Shown here: piece by piece, positions 17,656 through 26,638 of the stretch | Position numbering within the stretch: position 1 is the first letter of the stretch | Layout of the letters: each line of letters opens with the position of its first letter | Source of the DNA: JACCTH01 sp035281645 | GTDB taxonomy: Bacteria > Actinomycetota > Acidimicrobiia > Spongiisociales > ZC4RG35 | Assembly: GCA_035281645.1 (NCBI GenBank) | Contig: DATEDN010000099.1 | Span: 1-64,000 of the forward strand | Direction: 5' to 3' | Length of the DNA: 64,000 bases | The notes under the pieces: model-generated | Database searches by the model: none | Seen by the model: only the letters and a program-made list of their open reading frames with translations | What the model was told of the DNA's origin: nothing | Translations under genes and position numbers: made by a program

Positions 17656-17665
17656 CAATCGTTTG
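17656..17665. promoter_or_regulatory. Candidate LacI-family operator upstream of lacI-type gene
   Basis: CAATCGTTTG is an imperfect palindrome with a central CG; 8 of 10 positions match the perfect site CAATCGATTG at 13400. It lies in the 150-nt region between the 3-hydroxyacid dehydrogenase (start 17614) and the LacI gene (start 17765). This fits autoregulation and control of the divergent gene. Confidence 0.45.
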
Positions 17666-17764
17666 TAGTATCGGATCTTTGGCTGGGCAGCGCAAACAGC
17701 CCTTGTTCCTGTCGGCCGCAGAGCTCGCCCCGGCAGCTGAGCAACGAATAGCCTCGAGACCAAC

Positions 17765-18790
17765 GTGTCGTCGATCCGATCCACATTGAAAGACGTAGCC
17801 CGCGAGGCGGGGGTCCACATCTCGACGGCATCGCGAGCTCTGAACCCGAGCACCGCTTTCATCGTCCACCCGGTGACGGTGGAGAGGGTCGCCGAGGCTG
17901 CTCGCAAGCTGGGCTACCGGCCCCACCCTCTGGCGCGGGGTCTGCGGACCAACCGCACCATGTCGGCGGGAGTGATCATCCCCGACGTCGAGAACCCTCT
18001 CTTTGGGCCGATCATCGCCGGAGTCGAGTCGGTGCTGGTCGAGGAGGGCTATTCGGTGCTCATCGGAAATGCCGACCGGGGGCCGGATCACGCTGACAGC
18101 CTGGTGGAGGACATGCTGGAGCGTCATGTCGACGGCCTGATCCTCGCCACCCCTGGTCGGATCGTTTCCGAGGCCGCCCGACAAGCGCAGCGAGACGTCT
18201 CGATGGTCCTCGTCAACCGCTCGGTCGACGACGACTCCATCCCGGCGATCGTCGGCGACGACCACGCCGGGATCGGTCTGGCGGTGAGGCATCTGCGGGA
18301 ATTGGGCCACGAGCGCATCGGGCATGTGGCCGGGCCGGAATGGGTCTCGACTGGTCGCGGGAGACGCGATGCTTTCCTCGCCTGGATCTCGACCGTGGGT
18401 CTCCAGGCCGACCGCGATCTGGTCGAGGAGGCCGAGTGGTATCAGGTGGAACCGGGGATGACGGCGGCCCTGGCCCTACTCAGCCGTCACCCTGACCTCA
18501 CTGCGATCGTCGCCGCCAACGACTTGTTGGGGCTGGGGTGCTACCGGGCGGTGAGGTCCCTCGGCAAGGTCATCGGCGTTGACGTGTCGATAACCGGCTA
18601 CAACGACATGCCCCTGCTCGATCTAATGCAGCCTTCCATGACCGCGGTTCGGGTGCCATATCGCCGGATGGGCGCCGATGCCGCCAGCACGCTTCTTGCG
18701 CTAATGGCCGGTGAGGAGGTTCCCCCAGGTCGCGTGTCGCTCTCACCGACCATCGCCATCAGGTCCTCGACCGGACCTCCCGCCGGATAG
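17765..18790 (+). CDS. LacI-family transcriptional regulator
   Basis: The 341-residue protein has the canonical LacI headpiece, TLKDVAREAGVHISTASRAL, the hinge region RPHPLARGLRTNRT, and a periplasmic-binding-protein-like sensor domain (about 65-340) starting GVIIPDVENPLFGPI. It ends near the family-typical IAIRSSTGPP. GTG 17765 is the start. It is the only LacI regulator in the island and is flanked by catabolic enzymes, so it is the best candidate to bind the two CAATCG-type palindromes. Its last 48 nt overlap the convergent CocE gene. Confidence 0.9.
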   Translation: MSSIRSTLKDVAREAGVHISTASRALNPSTAFIVHPVTVERVAEAARKLGYRPHPLARGLRTNRTMSAGVIIPDVENPLFGPIIAGVESVLVEEGYSVLIGNADRGPDHADSLVEDMLERHVDGLILATPGRIVSEAARQAQRDVSMVLVNRSVDDDSIPAIVGDDHAGIGLAVRHLRELGHERIGHVAGPEWVSTGRGRRDAFLAWISTVGLQADRDLVEEAEWYQVEPGMTAALALLSRHPDLTAIVAANDLLGLGCYRAVRSLGKVIGVDVSITGYNDMPLLDLMQPSMTAVRVPYRRMGADAASTLLALMAGEEVPPGRVSLSPTIAIRSSTGPPAG

Positions 18791-20515
18791 CAGGGGCCGA
18801 GGGATCACCGGCACCAGTAGCGCCGACTTGTGATCGGGCCCGGTGTGGATCGTCACCCCCTTTCCGAAAACCTCCGGAGGCCGGTCGAGAGGGTCGTCGT
18901 GAAGAAAGGGCCCACATCCAGTAAGGCGGTTCTTGAAGGTCGTCAGCGACGCCTCGCCAAGATCTCCCTCGTACTTGTAGTCGTTGCCTCGGATTGAGAG
19001 GCCCAGCCGGTGGCCGGGGGGAGCGACGATGGAGGTGGGCCAGATCTCGACATCGAGCTCGTATATCTCGCCGGGAGCGAGCGGCTCGACCCGGTCGTGG
19101 GTGTGATAGGGCCGGTAGGGGAGGGACAACTCCTCATCGAGGCGACGATGCGATGCCCGAAGCCAACCCTGGGCCACGGGCGTGTGCGGGTCGATGGCAC
19201 CTTGAAATGTGACCTCTCCACCCTGGGGATCGAAGATCCTCAACACCGCGAATATGTCGGCGTCGGATGTCTCCGAGGAAACGAACAGCTTCAAGGAGAT
19301 GGGCCCGGTGATCTCCGTCTCCGACTGGAAGGGGTCGAGTAGGAAGGTGGCGCCCTCGCCGGTGGCGTCGTAACGCATCTCTCCGCTCGTTACCGGGGTC
19401 TCCTGAGAAAGGCTCATGTTGCCGGCGTCGAGAAACATGGTCGTCCATGACGTCTCCGGAAGCGGCCAGCCCTCTCCCATCCGTTCCTCGAAGCGGTCGA
19501 GATGTCGGACCTGGAGCCGGACCGGGGGTTCTGCGTCCCAGCCGTTGTCTTCGTCCTTGAGGAATCGGGCGAAGAACCGCTTCTGCAACCCGACCCCATA
19601 GTCGGTGTAGAAGTGGGTCCAATGCTCGAGGCCATGGAGCTCGAGCCATTTCCGCGACGTGGCCGCACGTACGAATCCCTCGATGTTGCCGCGGAGATGC
19701 AAGCCCTGGCCTCCCCAGTTGCCGGCGGTGAGGAGCGGCACGTCGATCTTCGACCACCGTGGCGATCGGTCACGATGAAACGAGTCGTCGAGGGAATGAT
19801 CCCGAACATCGGCGCCCAGATCGGCACGGTTGCGCTCCAGCTCCTCGTCGGTGAGGTTGATGTCGCCCGTGACCGCTGCTCCAGTCACTCGACTCACCGC
19901 GCCACGATCGCCCAGGCCGTGCTGGACGGTCTTCACCTGCATGTCGTACCAGTTGGCCCAGAACGTGGACAGGATGCCGCCGTGGTGCGTCATGTCTCGA
20001 TAGCAGTCGGCAGCGCCCTCCCACACGCATATCGCCGCCAGATGATCGGGTTGTCGAGAAGCGGCGTGCCACTGGTTGATGGCGTAGTACGAGATCCCGT
20101 TCAAACCCACTTTCCCCGTGCTCCAGGGCTGGACTCCGGCCCACTCGATGCAGGCCACGAGGTCCTCGGTTTCCCGGGTTGAAAATACGTCTATGTAGCC
20201 GGGCGATCGGCCGCAGCCTCGCGAGTCGACTCTCACCACGGCGTACCCGTCGGGTACCCACTTTTCGGGATCGACCACTTCCCAGTTCTGGAAGCGGTTG
20301 CTCGACCCCGCCTCGACGTCGGGATGCTGGGTGGTCATGATCCGCCATTGGTCGGGGTAGCCCTCTTGGAAGGCCAGGCCCTTGGCGTAAGGGCCATAGG
20401 AAACGATGACCGGATAGGAGGCATCGGTAGCCGGCCGGTAGACGTCCGCCCGGAGGACCTGGCCGTCGTCCATTTCGATCGCCACATCCCAATCGATGCG
20501 CATCGCCAAGCCCAT
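18743..20515 (-). CDS. CocE/NonD-family hydrolase, second paralogue
   Basis: The roughly 590-residue protein parallels the one at 6297-8075 along its whole length: MDDGQVLRADVYRP, YAVVRVDSRGCGRSPG, elbow GISYYAINQWHAA, LEHWTHFYTDYG, ADIFAVLRIFDPQGGEVTF and a matching C-terminus. The family hydrolyses esters or amides. The last ~20 residues (after LLVPVIPRPL) have no counterpart in the paralogue and are encoded over the 3' end of lacI. The start is uncertain: ATG 20515 is used here, ATG 20503 aligns best with the paralogue's core, and 20551 is also open; none has a clear Shine-Dalgarno. Confidence 0.85.
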   Translation of the reverse strand: MGLAMRIDWDVAIEMDDGQVLRADVYRPATDASYPVIVSYGPYAKGLAFQEGYPDQWRIMTTQHPDVEAGSSNRFQNWEVVDPEKWVPDGYAVVRVDSRGCGRSPGYIDVFSTRETEDLVACIEWAGVQPWSTGKVGLNGISYYAINQWHAASRQPDHLAAICVWEGAADCYRDMTHHGGILSTFWANWYDMQVKTVQHGLGDRGAVSRVTGAAVTGDINLTDEELERNRADLGADVRDHSLDDSFHRDRSPRWSKIDVPLLTAGNWGGQGLHLRGNIEGFVRAATSRKWLELHGLEHWTHFYTDYGVGLQKRFFARFLKDEDNGWDAEPPVRLQVRHLDRFEERMGEGWPLPETSWTTMFLDAGNMSLSQETPVTSGEMRYDATGEGATFLLDPFQSETEITGPISLKLFVSSETSDADIFAVLRIFDPQGGEVTFQGAIDPHTPVAQGWLRASHRRLDEELSLPYRPYHTHDRVEPLAPGEIYELDVEIWPTSIVAPPGHRLGLSIRGNDYKYEGDLGEASLTTFKNRLTGCGPFLHDDPLDRPPEVFGKGVTIHTGPDHKSALLVPVIPRPLLSGGRSGRGPDGDGR

Positions 20516-20595
20516 ACCCCAGGAGAGGCTACCGGTCAGGAGCGACGGCAAGCCCGATGTGCAACCTCGCTCCAGCCTGTCTACGTTCTCGGGTG

Positions 20596-21210
20596 ATGAA
20601 GTTCCGGTTGCTGCCGACCGACGAGCGTTTTTTCGAACTTTTCGATGAAGCAGCTGGCAACGTTGCCGAGTGCAGCCGACGCCTCGCCAAGCTCCTGGCC
20701 GGCGGCAACGGTGGCCTGGAGGACGTGATTGCGTGCGAGGCCAGAGCCGACGAGGTGACGGAATCGGTGATGCGTCGCCTCAACACTTCGTTTGTCACTC
20801 CCATCGATCGAGAGGACATCCATACCTTGGTCGTGGAATTCGACGATGTGATCGACGCCATGGTGGAGGTCGCCTATCGACTCGACTACGGCGATCGCGA
20901 GTTCTCGATCATGCCCGAGCTCGAGCTGCAATCCGAGCTACTGGTGCAGATGGCCGAGGAGACGGCCGCGATGATGCCCAAGCTGGCCTCGTTGAAGGGT
21001 CTGCAACCGCATTTCGACGCCATCGACGAGTTGGAAACCAAAGGTGACCTCGTCTACCGCCAGGCGTTGCAGCGGATCTATTCGCCCGAGTTCAAGCCGA
21101 AGGGATATGTGCACTATTGGAAAGACCTCGCATCGACGATGGAGGCTGCCCTTGACGCTCTCGAGGATGTTTCCGACGTTCTCGAGGGCATCGTCCTCAA
21201 GCACGCCTAG
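20596..21210 (+). CDS. DUF47/PhoU-like phosphate-transport accessory protein
   Basis: The 204-residue all-helical protein begins MKFRLLPTDERFFELFDEAA, characteristic of the DUF47 (TIGR00153, PhoU-like) family that partners PiT transporters. Acidic metal-binding-type helices are visible in EARADEVTESVMRRLNTSF, ELETKGDLVYRQ and DALEDVSDVLEGIVLKHA. It ends 3 nt before the PiT transporter and is likely co-transcribed with it, modulating low-affinity phosphate uptake from the cytoplasmic side. ATG 20596 starts the conserved region; a further upstream in-frame start is not supported. Confidence 0.9.
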   Translation: MKFRLLPTDERFFELFDEAAGNVAECSRRLAKLLAGGNGGLEDVIACEARADEVTESVMRRLNTSFVTPIDREDIHTLVVEFDDVIDAMVEVAYRLDYGDREFSIMPELELQSELLVQMAEETAAMMPKLASLKGLQPHFDAIDELETKGDLVYRQALQRIYSPEFKPKGYVHYWKDLASTMEAALDALEDVSDVLEGIVLKHA

Positions 21211-21213
21211 TCG

Positions 21214-22209
21214 ATGGAACTCGCCGCTGTGGTGCTGGTGGTTGGCATCGCCCTGGCTTTCGACTTTGTCAACGGCTTTCATGACGCCGCCAATTCGATC
21301 GCCACGGTCGTCTCCACCCGTGTGCTCTCGCCCCGTCTGGCGGTGGCTTGGGCGGCATTCTTCAACTTCGTCGCCTTCCTGGTATTCGGGACCGCCGTCG
21401 CGGCGACCATCGCTTCGGGGGTCGTCGAGCCCGGAGCCCTGTCGATTGGGGTCATATTCGCCGGGCTCATTGGTGCGGTCGCTTGGAACCTCATCACCTT
21501 CTATTTAGGTTTGCCGTCCAGCTCCTCTCATGCCCTCATCGGCGGCATCGCCGGAGCCGCCGTGGCCAAGAGCGGCTTCTCGGTCCTGATCGGCGATGGA
21601 ATCCGCACCATCGGGGTCTTTATCGTCCTCTCGCCTCTGCTCGGCCTCGCCCTGGGCCTGATCCTGATGGTGGGGCTGCAATGGGCGGTTGCCGGCTATC
21701 CCAAGGTCGATCTCATCAATCGCTTCTTTCGCCGAGCACAGCTGGTATCGGCGGCTGCCTTCAGTCTCGGACACGGCGGCAACGACGCCCAAAAGACGAT
21801 GGGAGTCATTCTGGCGGTCCTCATCGGCGCCGGCTACCTGCCCGCAGGCTCCGACGTGCCCTTGTGGGTGGTGCTGTCGGCCCATATCGCCATTGGCCTC
21901 GGCACCCTCTCCGGCGGCTGGCGGATTGTGAAGACCATGGGCTCGAAAATCACCCGACTGCAGCCGATCGGCGGGGTAGCGGCCGAAAGTGCCGCGGCCG
22001 CCACCCTCTTTTTCACCTCCTTTGCCGGCATTCCGGTATCGACCACCCACACCATCACCGGCGCCATCGTCGGGGTCGGCGCCAGTAGGCGGCTGTCGGC
22101 GGTCCGCTGGGGAATTGCGGGGCGGGTGGTGTGGGCTTGGATCCTCACCATTCCTGGAGCCTGGATCATCGCCGGCCTGACCTACGCCATCATCGCCGCG
22201 CTGTCCTGA
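21214..22209 (+). CDS. Inorganic phosphate transporter, PiT family
   Basis: The 331-residue integral membrane protein has about ten hydrophobic segments and the duplicated PiT signatures: FDFVNGFHDAANSIATVVST near the N-terminus and GHGGNDAQKTMGVI in the second half. LPSSSSHALIGGIAGA and PVSTTHTITGAIVG complete the paired repeat. It moves phosphate (as a metal-phosphate complex) with protons or sodium. Its stop overlaps the start of a small membrane protein (TGATG). Confidence 0.93.
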   Translation: MELAAVVLVVGIALAFDFVNGFHDAANSIATVVSTRVLSPRLAVAWAAFFNFVAFLVFGTAVAATIASGVVEPGALSIGVIFAGLIGAVAWNLITFYLGLPSSSSHALIGGIAGAAVAKSGFSVLIGDGIRTIGVFIVLSPLLGLALGLILMVGLQWAVAGYPKVDLINRFFRRAQLVSAAAFSLGHGGNDAQKTMGVILAVLIGAGYLPAGSDVPLWVVLSAHIAIGLGTLSGGWRIVKTMGSKITRLQPIGGVAAESAAAATLFFTSFAGIPVSTTHTITGAIVGVGASRRLSAVRWGIAGRVVWAWILTIPGAWIIAGLTYAIIAALS

Positions 22210-22364
22210 TGGATCGCCGCGCCCTCTTCTTCTTGTTCGCCGCCGCTCTAGTGGCAGCGCTGATTCCGTTGACCGATGCGGAATTCCGGTTCGTGCCGAT
22301 CGGGCTTGCGATCGTCTACGTGGTCTTGGCCTTCGCCTCCTACCTCGATCATCGGAGCCGATGA
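22209..22364 (+). CDS. Small two-helix membrane protein
   Basis: The 51-residue protein has two hydrophobic stretches, LFFLFAAALVAALIPL and VPIGLAIVYVVLAFAS, and a basic C-terminus, DHRSR. Its ATG overlaps the PiT stop codon (TGATG), so it is probably translated by coupling. Function is unknown; it could be an accessory of the phosphate transporter. The short length makes this a moderate call. Confidence 0.6.
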   Translation: MDRRALFFLFAAALVAALIPLTDAEFRFVPIGLAIVYVVLAFASYLDHRSR

Positions 22365-22399
22365 CTATCTGTCGGTTCTCGAGGGAGGCTTCGCAGCGA

Positions 22400-24634
22400 T
22401 TAGAGGATGAAGTCGAGGAGTTCGACCGCTCCGCTCTTGGAAAGGGGCTCGTTGAGGTTGCCGCACTTGGGCGACTGCACGCAGGAGGGACATCCCGCAA
22501 CACAGGGGCACTCGGCAATGGCTTCCCTGGTCGCCTGCCAGTGCTTCTGTCGTCGTTCGTAGGCGATAGGAGCGATTCCCGCTCCCCCGGGGTAGCCCTC
22601 GTGGATGAAAATCGTGGCGGTCCCGGTATCGGGATGCCAGTTGGTCGAGAGGCCGCCGAGATCCCAGCGGTCGCAGACGGCCATCAAGGGCAGCATCGCG
22701 ATCCCCGCGTGCTCGGCTGCGTGCAAGGACCCAAGCAAGTCGCCTCGTAGGGTTCCGAGAAGCGGGTCGGGGATGGTCAGCCAGACCGCCGAGGTCGTCA
22801 TCCGGTAGGAGGGAAGGTCGAGAGGGACGGTCTCCATGACCTCGCGGGTACGGATATGGCGCTTCTGATAAGCGACCACCTGATTCTCGACATCGACCAT
22901 TCCGAGGTGGATGTGGACCCCCCGGGACCCGATCTGATTCCTGATCTCCATTTCGACGATTCCCAGGTCGGTCTCGGTTCGGGTCTGGGTGTAGTAGTCG
23001 ACCGTGGCCGGCCGCACCCCGACCTCGCGCAGCTGATGGTCGACGGTTTCGACCAGAAAGGAATCACCCTGGTGTAGATAGATCGCCCCGGGGTGAGCGT
23101 CGCGGTTGACCCGCGCCTGGTCGAGGGTCCCGAGGAATTTGCCGTCGGCACTGATGGTGTAGGGGGAACCTCCGCTGGCGCGGAGATCGATCGATGGGGC
23201 GGGCTTCTGTCGCACCGCCCAGTGCAGTTTTCCGTCCTTCAGTTTCAAATGCTCGCTTTGGACGAGGCTGTTGGCGACTTCCTCGGTGGCGGGACCGAGA
23301 AACTGCCGATCGTCGAGCTCAAGGGGCTTTTCATATGCCGCGCACGCCAGATGGGCGGCCGCCAGGAGAGGGTTGCTGGGGTTGACGACCACAGCCTCGG
23401 ACGGTCTCTCAAACAGCTCCTGAGGATGACGCATTAGGTATTGGTCAAGGGCGTCGTCGCCCGCCACCAACACCACCAGGGAGCTCTGACCGCTGCGGCC
23501 GGCCCTTCCCGCCTGCTGGCGGAAGGCGGCCATGGTGCCCGGGAACGTGGTGATAACCGCCGCGTCAAGACCGCCGACGTCGATTCCCAACTCGAGGGCG
23601 TTGGTGGCGATGACGCCCGCCAGCTGCCCGCCGAAAAGCCGCGACTCGACCAGGCGCCGTTGGGCCGGCGTGTAGCCCGCCCGATAGGGGGCGATCTCGG
23701 CGGCGAGCTCGGGAGGGAGGCGGCTCGCAGCCCACCGGTACATAAGCTCGGTGCTCTTGCGCCCCCGGGTGAAGGCGATCACTTTTCCGCCCTCCTTGAC
23801 CAACTCGGCGAAGAGAGAGGTGGCGTCACCTAGGGCCGAACGGCGCAGACCCAATTCGGGATCGATAAGCCCGGGATTCCAGAGTGCAAAGCTGCGCTCG
23901 CCGGCGGGCGAGTAGTCGCCTTCGATGACCTCGACGTCGAGCCCGGTCAACTGCTCGGCCAACTCGGCAGCATTGCCGATCGTGGCCGAGGCGAGGATCA
24001 GCGTGGGCGAAGCACCGTAATGCTCACAGATCCGCCGCAACCGGCGAATGATGAAGGCTACGTGCGTCCCGAAGACTCCTCGGAGATGGTGCACTTCGTC
24101 GATGACGACATACGCCAGCCGGTGGAAGAAATCCGACCAGCCGTTATGGAAGGGAAGGATCCCGACGTGAAGCATGTCGGGATTGGTGAGGACGATATTG
24201 GTTCGGCGTCGGATTTGGGGCCGCTCCTCGGGAGGCGTGTCGCCGTCGTAGATGGCCACGCCAGCGAGGGGGACTTTGAAGGACCGCATCGACCGGGCCT
24301 GATCCTGAGCGAGGGCCTTGGTGGGGTAGATCAGGAGGGCCGTCGATTTGGGCTCGGTGATGATCCGTTCGAGGATTGGAATTTGAAAGGCCAGCGATTT
24401 GCCGCTGGCGGTGCCGAGAGAGAGCATCGTGTGACGCCCCGCTCTGATCGCTTCGATGGCACGGGTTTGATGGAGATAGAGATTTTCTATCCCGCGTTCG
24501 CCGAGCCGGGTCTCGAGCAGCGGATCTAGGTCGACAGAGCCGAACCGAGCCTCGCGGGGCGGGATGGTGCGTCGATGCGAAAGCTCGTCTTCGTCGTCCC
24601 ACCGCTTGAGGACGAGCTCTGGGTCCCAACCCAT
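22400..24634 (-). CDS. DEAD/DEAH-box helicase with DUF1998, MrfA/YprA-like
   Basis: The 744-residue superfamily 2 helicase carries the Q-like entry LHQTRAIEAIRAGRH, Walker A GTASGKS, motif II VIDEVHH, motif III SATIGNAAE and motif VI QQAGRAGRSGQ. The C-terminal DUF1998 region ends with four cysteines in CPCVAGCPSCVQSPKCGN, the zinc site of MrfA-type repair helicases. MrfA unwinds 3'-5' and repairs mitomycin-type damage in Bacillus. No clear Shine-Dalgarno precedes ATG 24634. It lies 7 nt after the ftsH gene on the same strand, so they may be co-transcribed. Confidence 0.9.
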   Translation of the reverse strand: MGWDPELVLKRWDDEDELSHRRTIPPREARFGSVDLDPLLETRLGERGIENLYLHQTRAIEAIRAGRHTMLSLGTASGKSLAFQIPILERIITEPKSTALLIYPTKALAQDQARSMRSFKVPLAGVAIYDGDTPPEERPQIRRRTNIVLTNPDMLHVGILPFHNGWSDFFHRLAYVVIDEVHHLRGVFGTHVAFIIRRLRRICEHYGASPTLILASATIGNAAELAEQLTGLDVEVIEGDYSPAGERSFALWNPGLIDPELGLRRSALGDATSLFAELVKEGGKVIAFTRGRKSTELMYRWAASRLPPELAAEIAPYRAGYTPAQRRLVESRLFGGQLAGVIATNALELGIDVGGLDAAVITTFPGTMAAFRQQAGRAGRSGQSSLVVLVAGDDALDQYLMRHPQELFERPSEAVVVNPSNPLLAAAHLACAAYEKPLELDDRQFLGPATEEVANSLVQSEHLKLKDGKLHWAVRQKPAPSIDLRASGGSPYTISADGKFLGTLDQARVNRDAHPGAIYLHQGDSFLVETVDHQLREVGVRPATVDYYTQTRTETDLGIVEMEIRNQIGSRGVHIHLGMVDVENQVVAYQKRHIRTREVMETVPLDLPSYRMTTSAVWLTIPDPLLGTLRGDLLGSLHAAEHAGIAMLPLMAVCDRWDLGGLSTNWHPDTGTATIFIHEGYPGGAGIAPIAYERRQKHWQATREAIAECPCVAGCPSCVQSPKCGNLNEPLSKSGAVELLDFIL

Positions 24635-24641
24635 CGCAGGT

Positions 24642-26579
24642 TTAGCCTGATGCCGTTACTGCCTCGGAACGCTTGATCCCGGCAACCTCGTAGGCCTCGG
24701 CTTCGTCGAGGGTTTCCTTCTCCAACAGGGCCCCGGCAATGGCGTCAAGTTGCGAACGGTGCTCCTTGAGTACGGTCACGGCTCGCTGGTAGCAGTCATC
24801 GACGATGCGCCGCACCTCCTCGTCCATGAGCTCTTGAGTTCGCTCGCCTACCTCCGAAGCGAAGTACGGCTCGCGGTTCTCGTCGATCAGCGTGATCGGT
24901 CCGATGGCTTCGGACATCCCCCACTTGCCAACCATCGAACGGGCGATTCGGGTGACTTGCACGAGGTCGTTCTCAGCTCCGGTCGTGATCGTTCCAAAGA
25001 CGACGTCCTCGGCGGCACGTCCTCCCAAGGCTCCGACGATCCGACCTTCCAGATAGTTGCGGTCATACGCGTAGCGGTCGGCGTCGGGGGACTGAAAGGT
25101 CACCCCGAGCGCACGGCCGCGGGGGATGATCGAGATCTTCCGCACGGGATCGGCGCCCGGAAGAAGCATGCCCAACAGAGCATGGCCGGCTTCGTGGAAA
25201 GCGGTTCGCTCTTTCTCAGCCTCGCTCATCATTATTTGACGCTCGGTCCCGAGAACGATCTTCTCGAGAGCGTCGGCGAAGTCGGGCATCGTCACCTTCT
25301 CGTGATTCCGTCGAGCGGCCATCAACGCGGCTTCGTTGACCAGGTTGCGGAGGTCGGCTCCCACCATGCCCGGGGTCGAAGAAGCGATGGATGCCAGGTC
25401 GACATCCTCGGCCAAGGGGACATTCCGGGTGTGGACCTCGAGAATCATGAGCCGCCCGCGTTGGTCGGGCGGGCTCACCGCCACATGCCGGTCGAATCGA
25501 CCCGGCCGGAGCAGGGCGACGTCGAGAACCTCGGGCCGGTTGGTGGCGGCGATCACGATCACTCCTTCGGATCCAGTGAAGCCATCCATCTCGGTGAGGA
25601 TCTGGTTGAGGGTTTGTTCGCGTTCGTCGTGGCCGCCGAGAGAGACGCTTCCGCCGCGGGTGCGGCCGATGGCGTCAAGCTCGTCGATGAAGATGATGGC
25701 GGGGGCGACCTTTTTGGCCTCATCAAATAGGTCCCGGACCCGACTCGCCCCAACACCGACCACCATCTCGATGAACTCGGAGGCCGAGATGGAGAAAAAG
25801 GGTACGTCGGCCTCCCCGGCCACGGCTCGGGCGAGAAGAGTCTTGCCGGTCCCTGGAGGCCCTGAGAGCAGCACCCCTTTGGGGATGGCACCTCCCAACC
25901 GTGTGTACTTACCCGGATTCTTGAGGAAGTCGACGATCTCCAAAAGTTCCGCCTTGGCATCGTCGATGCCGGCGACGTCATCAAAAGTAGTTCTTTGCGT
26001 CGAAGCTTCGAAGCGCTTGGCCCGGCTGCGACCGAGCCCGCCGATGCCGCCGAGCGCCGACCCGGCCCGCCTCCACATCGAAACGAAAAGCCAGAGCAGG
26101 AGGAGGGTCGGCCCGAACCCGAAAAGCAATTGCTGCCAGATGGGGCGCTGCTCGGGATCGACCGCCGAGATCTCGACGCCGTTCTCCCGAAGCGTCTCCA
26201 CGAGCGAATCGTCCGCCCAGCTCGGTCGCACGGTCGAAAAGGCTTCGGCCATTTCTTCTGGGTTCTCGGGGTTGGCCTGCGCTTCCCGGAAAAGCCCTTC
26301 GATGCTGTCGCCCTGTGAAAAAACAGTTTCCACCTCGCCGTCCTCGACCGCGTCGAGGAACTGGCTGTAGGAGAGCTCGATTTCGGCCCGAGCGAAGAAG
26401 AGCGAGGTGAGATACCAGTTCACCGCAAAGAGGACCAGGGCGATGATCAGCAGACGGCGGTTGGGGGGGCGGCGGAGAAGGTTGGGCTGCTCCTCCGGAG
26501 CAGGCTCAGGCTTCTTCACGCCCTCGACTTTCCAGCCTGGCGGCTTCTTTTCGGCTTGCGGTGTGGAGCGGCCGGTCAT
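24642..26579 (-). CDS. ftsH: ATP-dependent zinc metalloprotease FtsH
   Basis: The 645-residue membrane protease has a first transmembrane helix (LLIIALVLFAVNWYLTSLFF), a periplasmic segment and a second helix (LLFGFGPTLLLLWLFVSMW). The AAA module follows, with Walker A GPPGTGKT, Walker B IIFIDELDAIG, second region of homology NRPEVLDVALLRPGRFDRH, and the zinc motif HEAGH. It degrades misfolded or unassembled membrane proteins from the cytoplasmic face. This is one of two FtsH genes in the window; the other is at 41679 in the usual tilS-hpt neighbourhood. This copy has a longer cytoplasmic N-terminal tail (about 45 residues) rich in Pro and Lys. Confidence 0.94.
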   Translation of the reverse strand: MTGRSTPQAEKKPPGWKVEGVKKPEPAPEEQPNLLRRPPNRRLLIIALVLFAVNWYLTSLFFARAEIELSYSQFLDAVEDGEVETVFSQGDSIEGLFREAQANPENPEEMAEAFSTVRPSWADDSLVETLRENGVEISAVDPEQRPIWQQLLFGFGPTLLLLWLFVSMWRRAGSALGGIGGLGRSRAKRFEASTQRTTFDDVAGIDDAKAELLEIVDFLKNPGKYTRLGGAIPKGVLLSGPPGTGKTLLARAVAGEADVPFFSISASEFIEMVVGVGASRVRDLFDEAKKVAPAIIFIDELDAIGRTRGGSVSLGGHDEREQTLNQILTEMDGFTGSEGVIVIAATNRPEVLDVALLRPGRFDRHVAVSPPDQRGRLMILEVHTRNVPLAEDVDLASIASSTPGMVGADLRNLVNEAALMAARRNHEKVTMPDFADALEKIVLGTERQIMMSEAEKERTAFHEAGHALLGMLLPGADPVRKISIIPRGRALGVTFQSPDADRYAYDRNYLEGRIVGALGGRAAEDVVFGTITTGAENDLVQVTRIARSMVGKWGMSEAIGPITLIDENREPYFASEVGERTQELMDEEVRRIVDDCYQRAVTVLKEHRSQLDAIAGALLEKETLDEAEAYEVAGIKRSEAVTASG

Positions 26580-26638
26580 TCGGTGTCGGAATCGTACCGA
26601 TCGCGCCCTTCTAGGGAACCGGGTCTAACTTCTCGACG

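Noticed and set aside
17615..18325. Long N-terminal extension of the 3-hydroxyacid dehydrogenase frame
   Set aside because: The extension is antisense to the LacI headpiece and covers the shared promoter. The Rossmann fold begins right after ATG 17614.
20494..20505. CGATGCGCATCG palindrome at the start of the second CocE gene
   Set aside because: It includes the start codon region, has a different centre from the LacI-type sites, and GATCG/GCGAT words are very common in this genome.
22361..24529. Several plus-strand frames across the helicase gene
   Set aside because: They are antisense shadows of an MrfA-like helicase whose motifs are complete on the minus strand.
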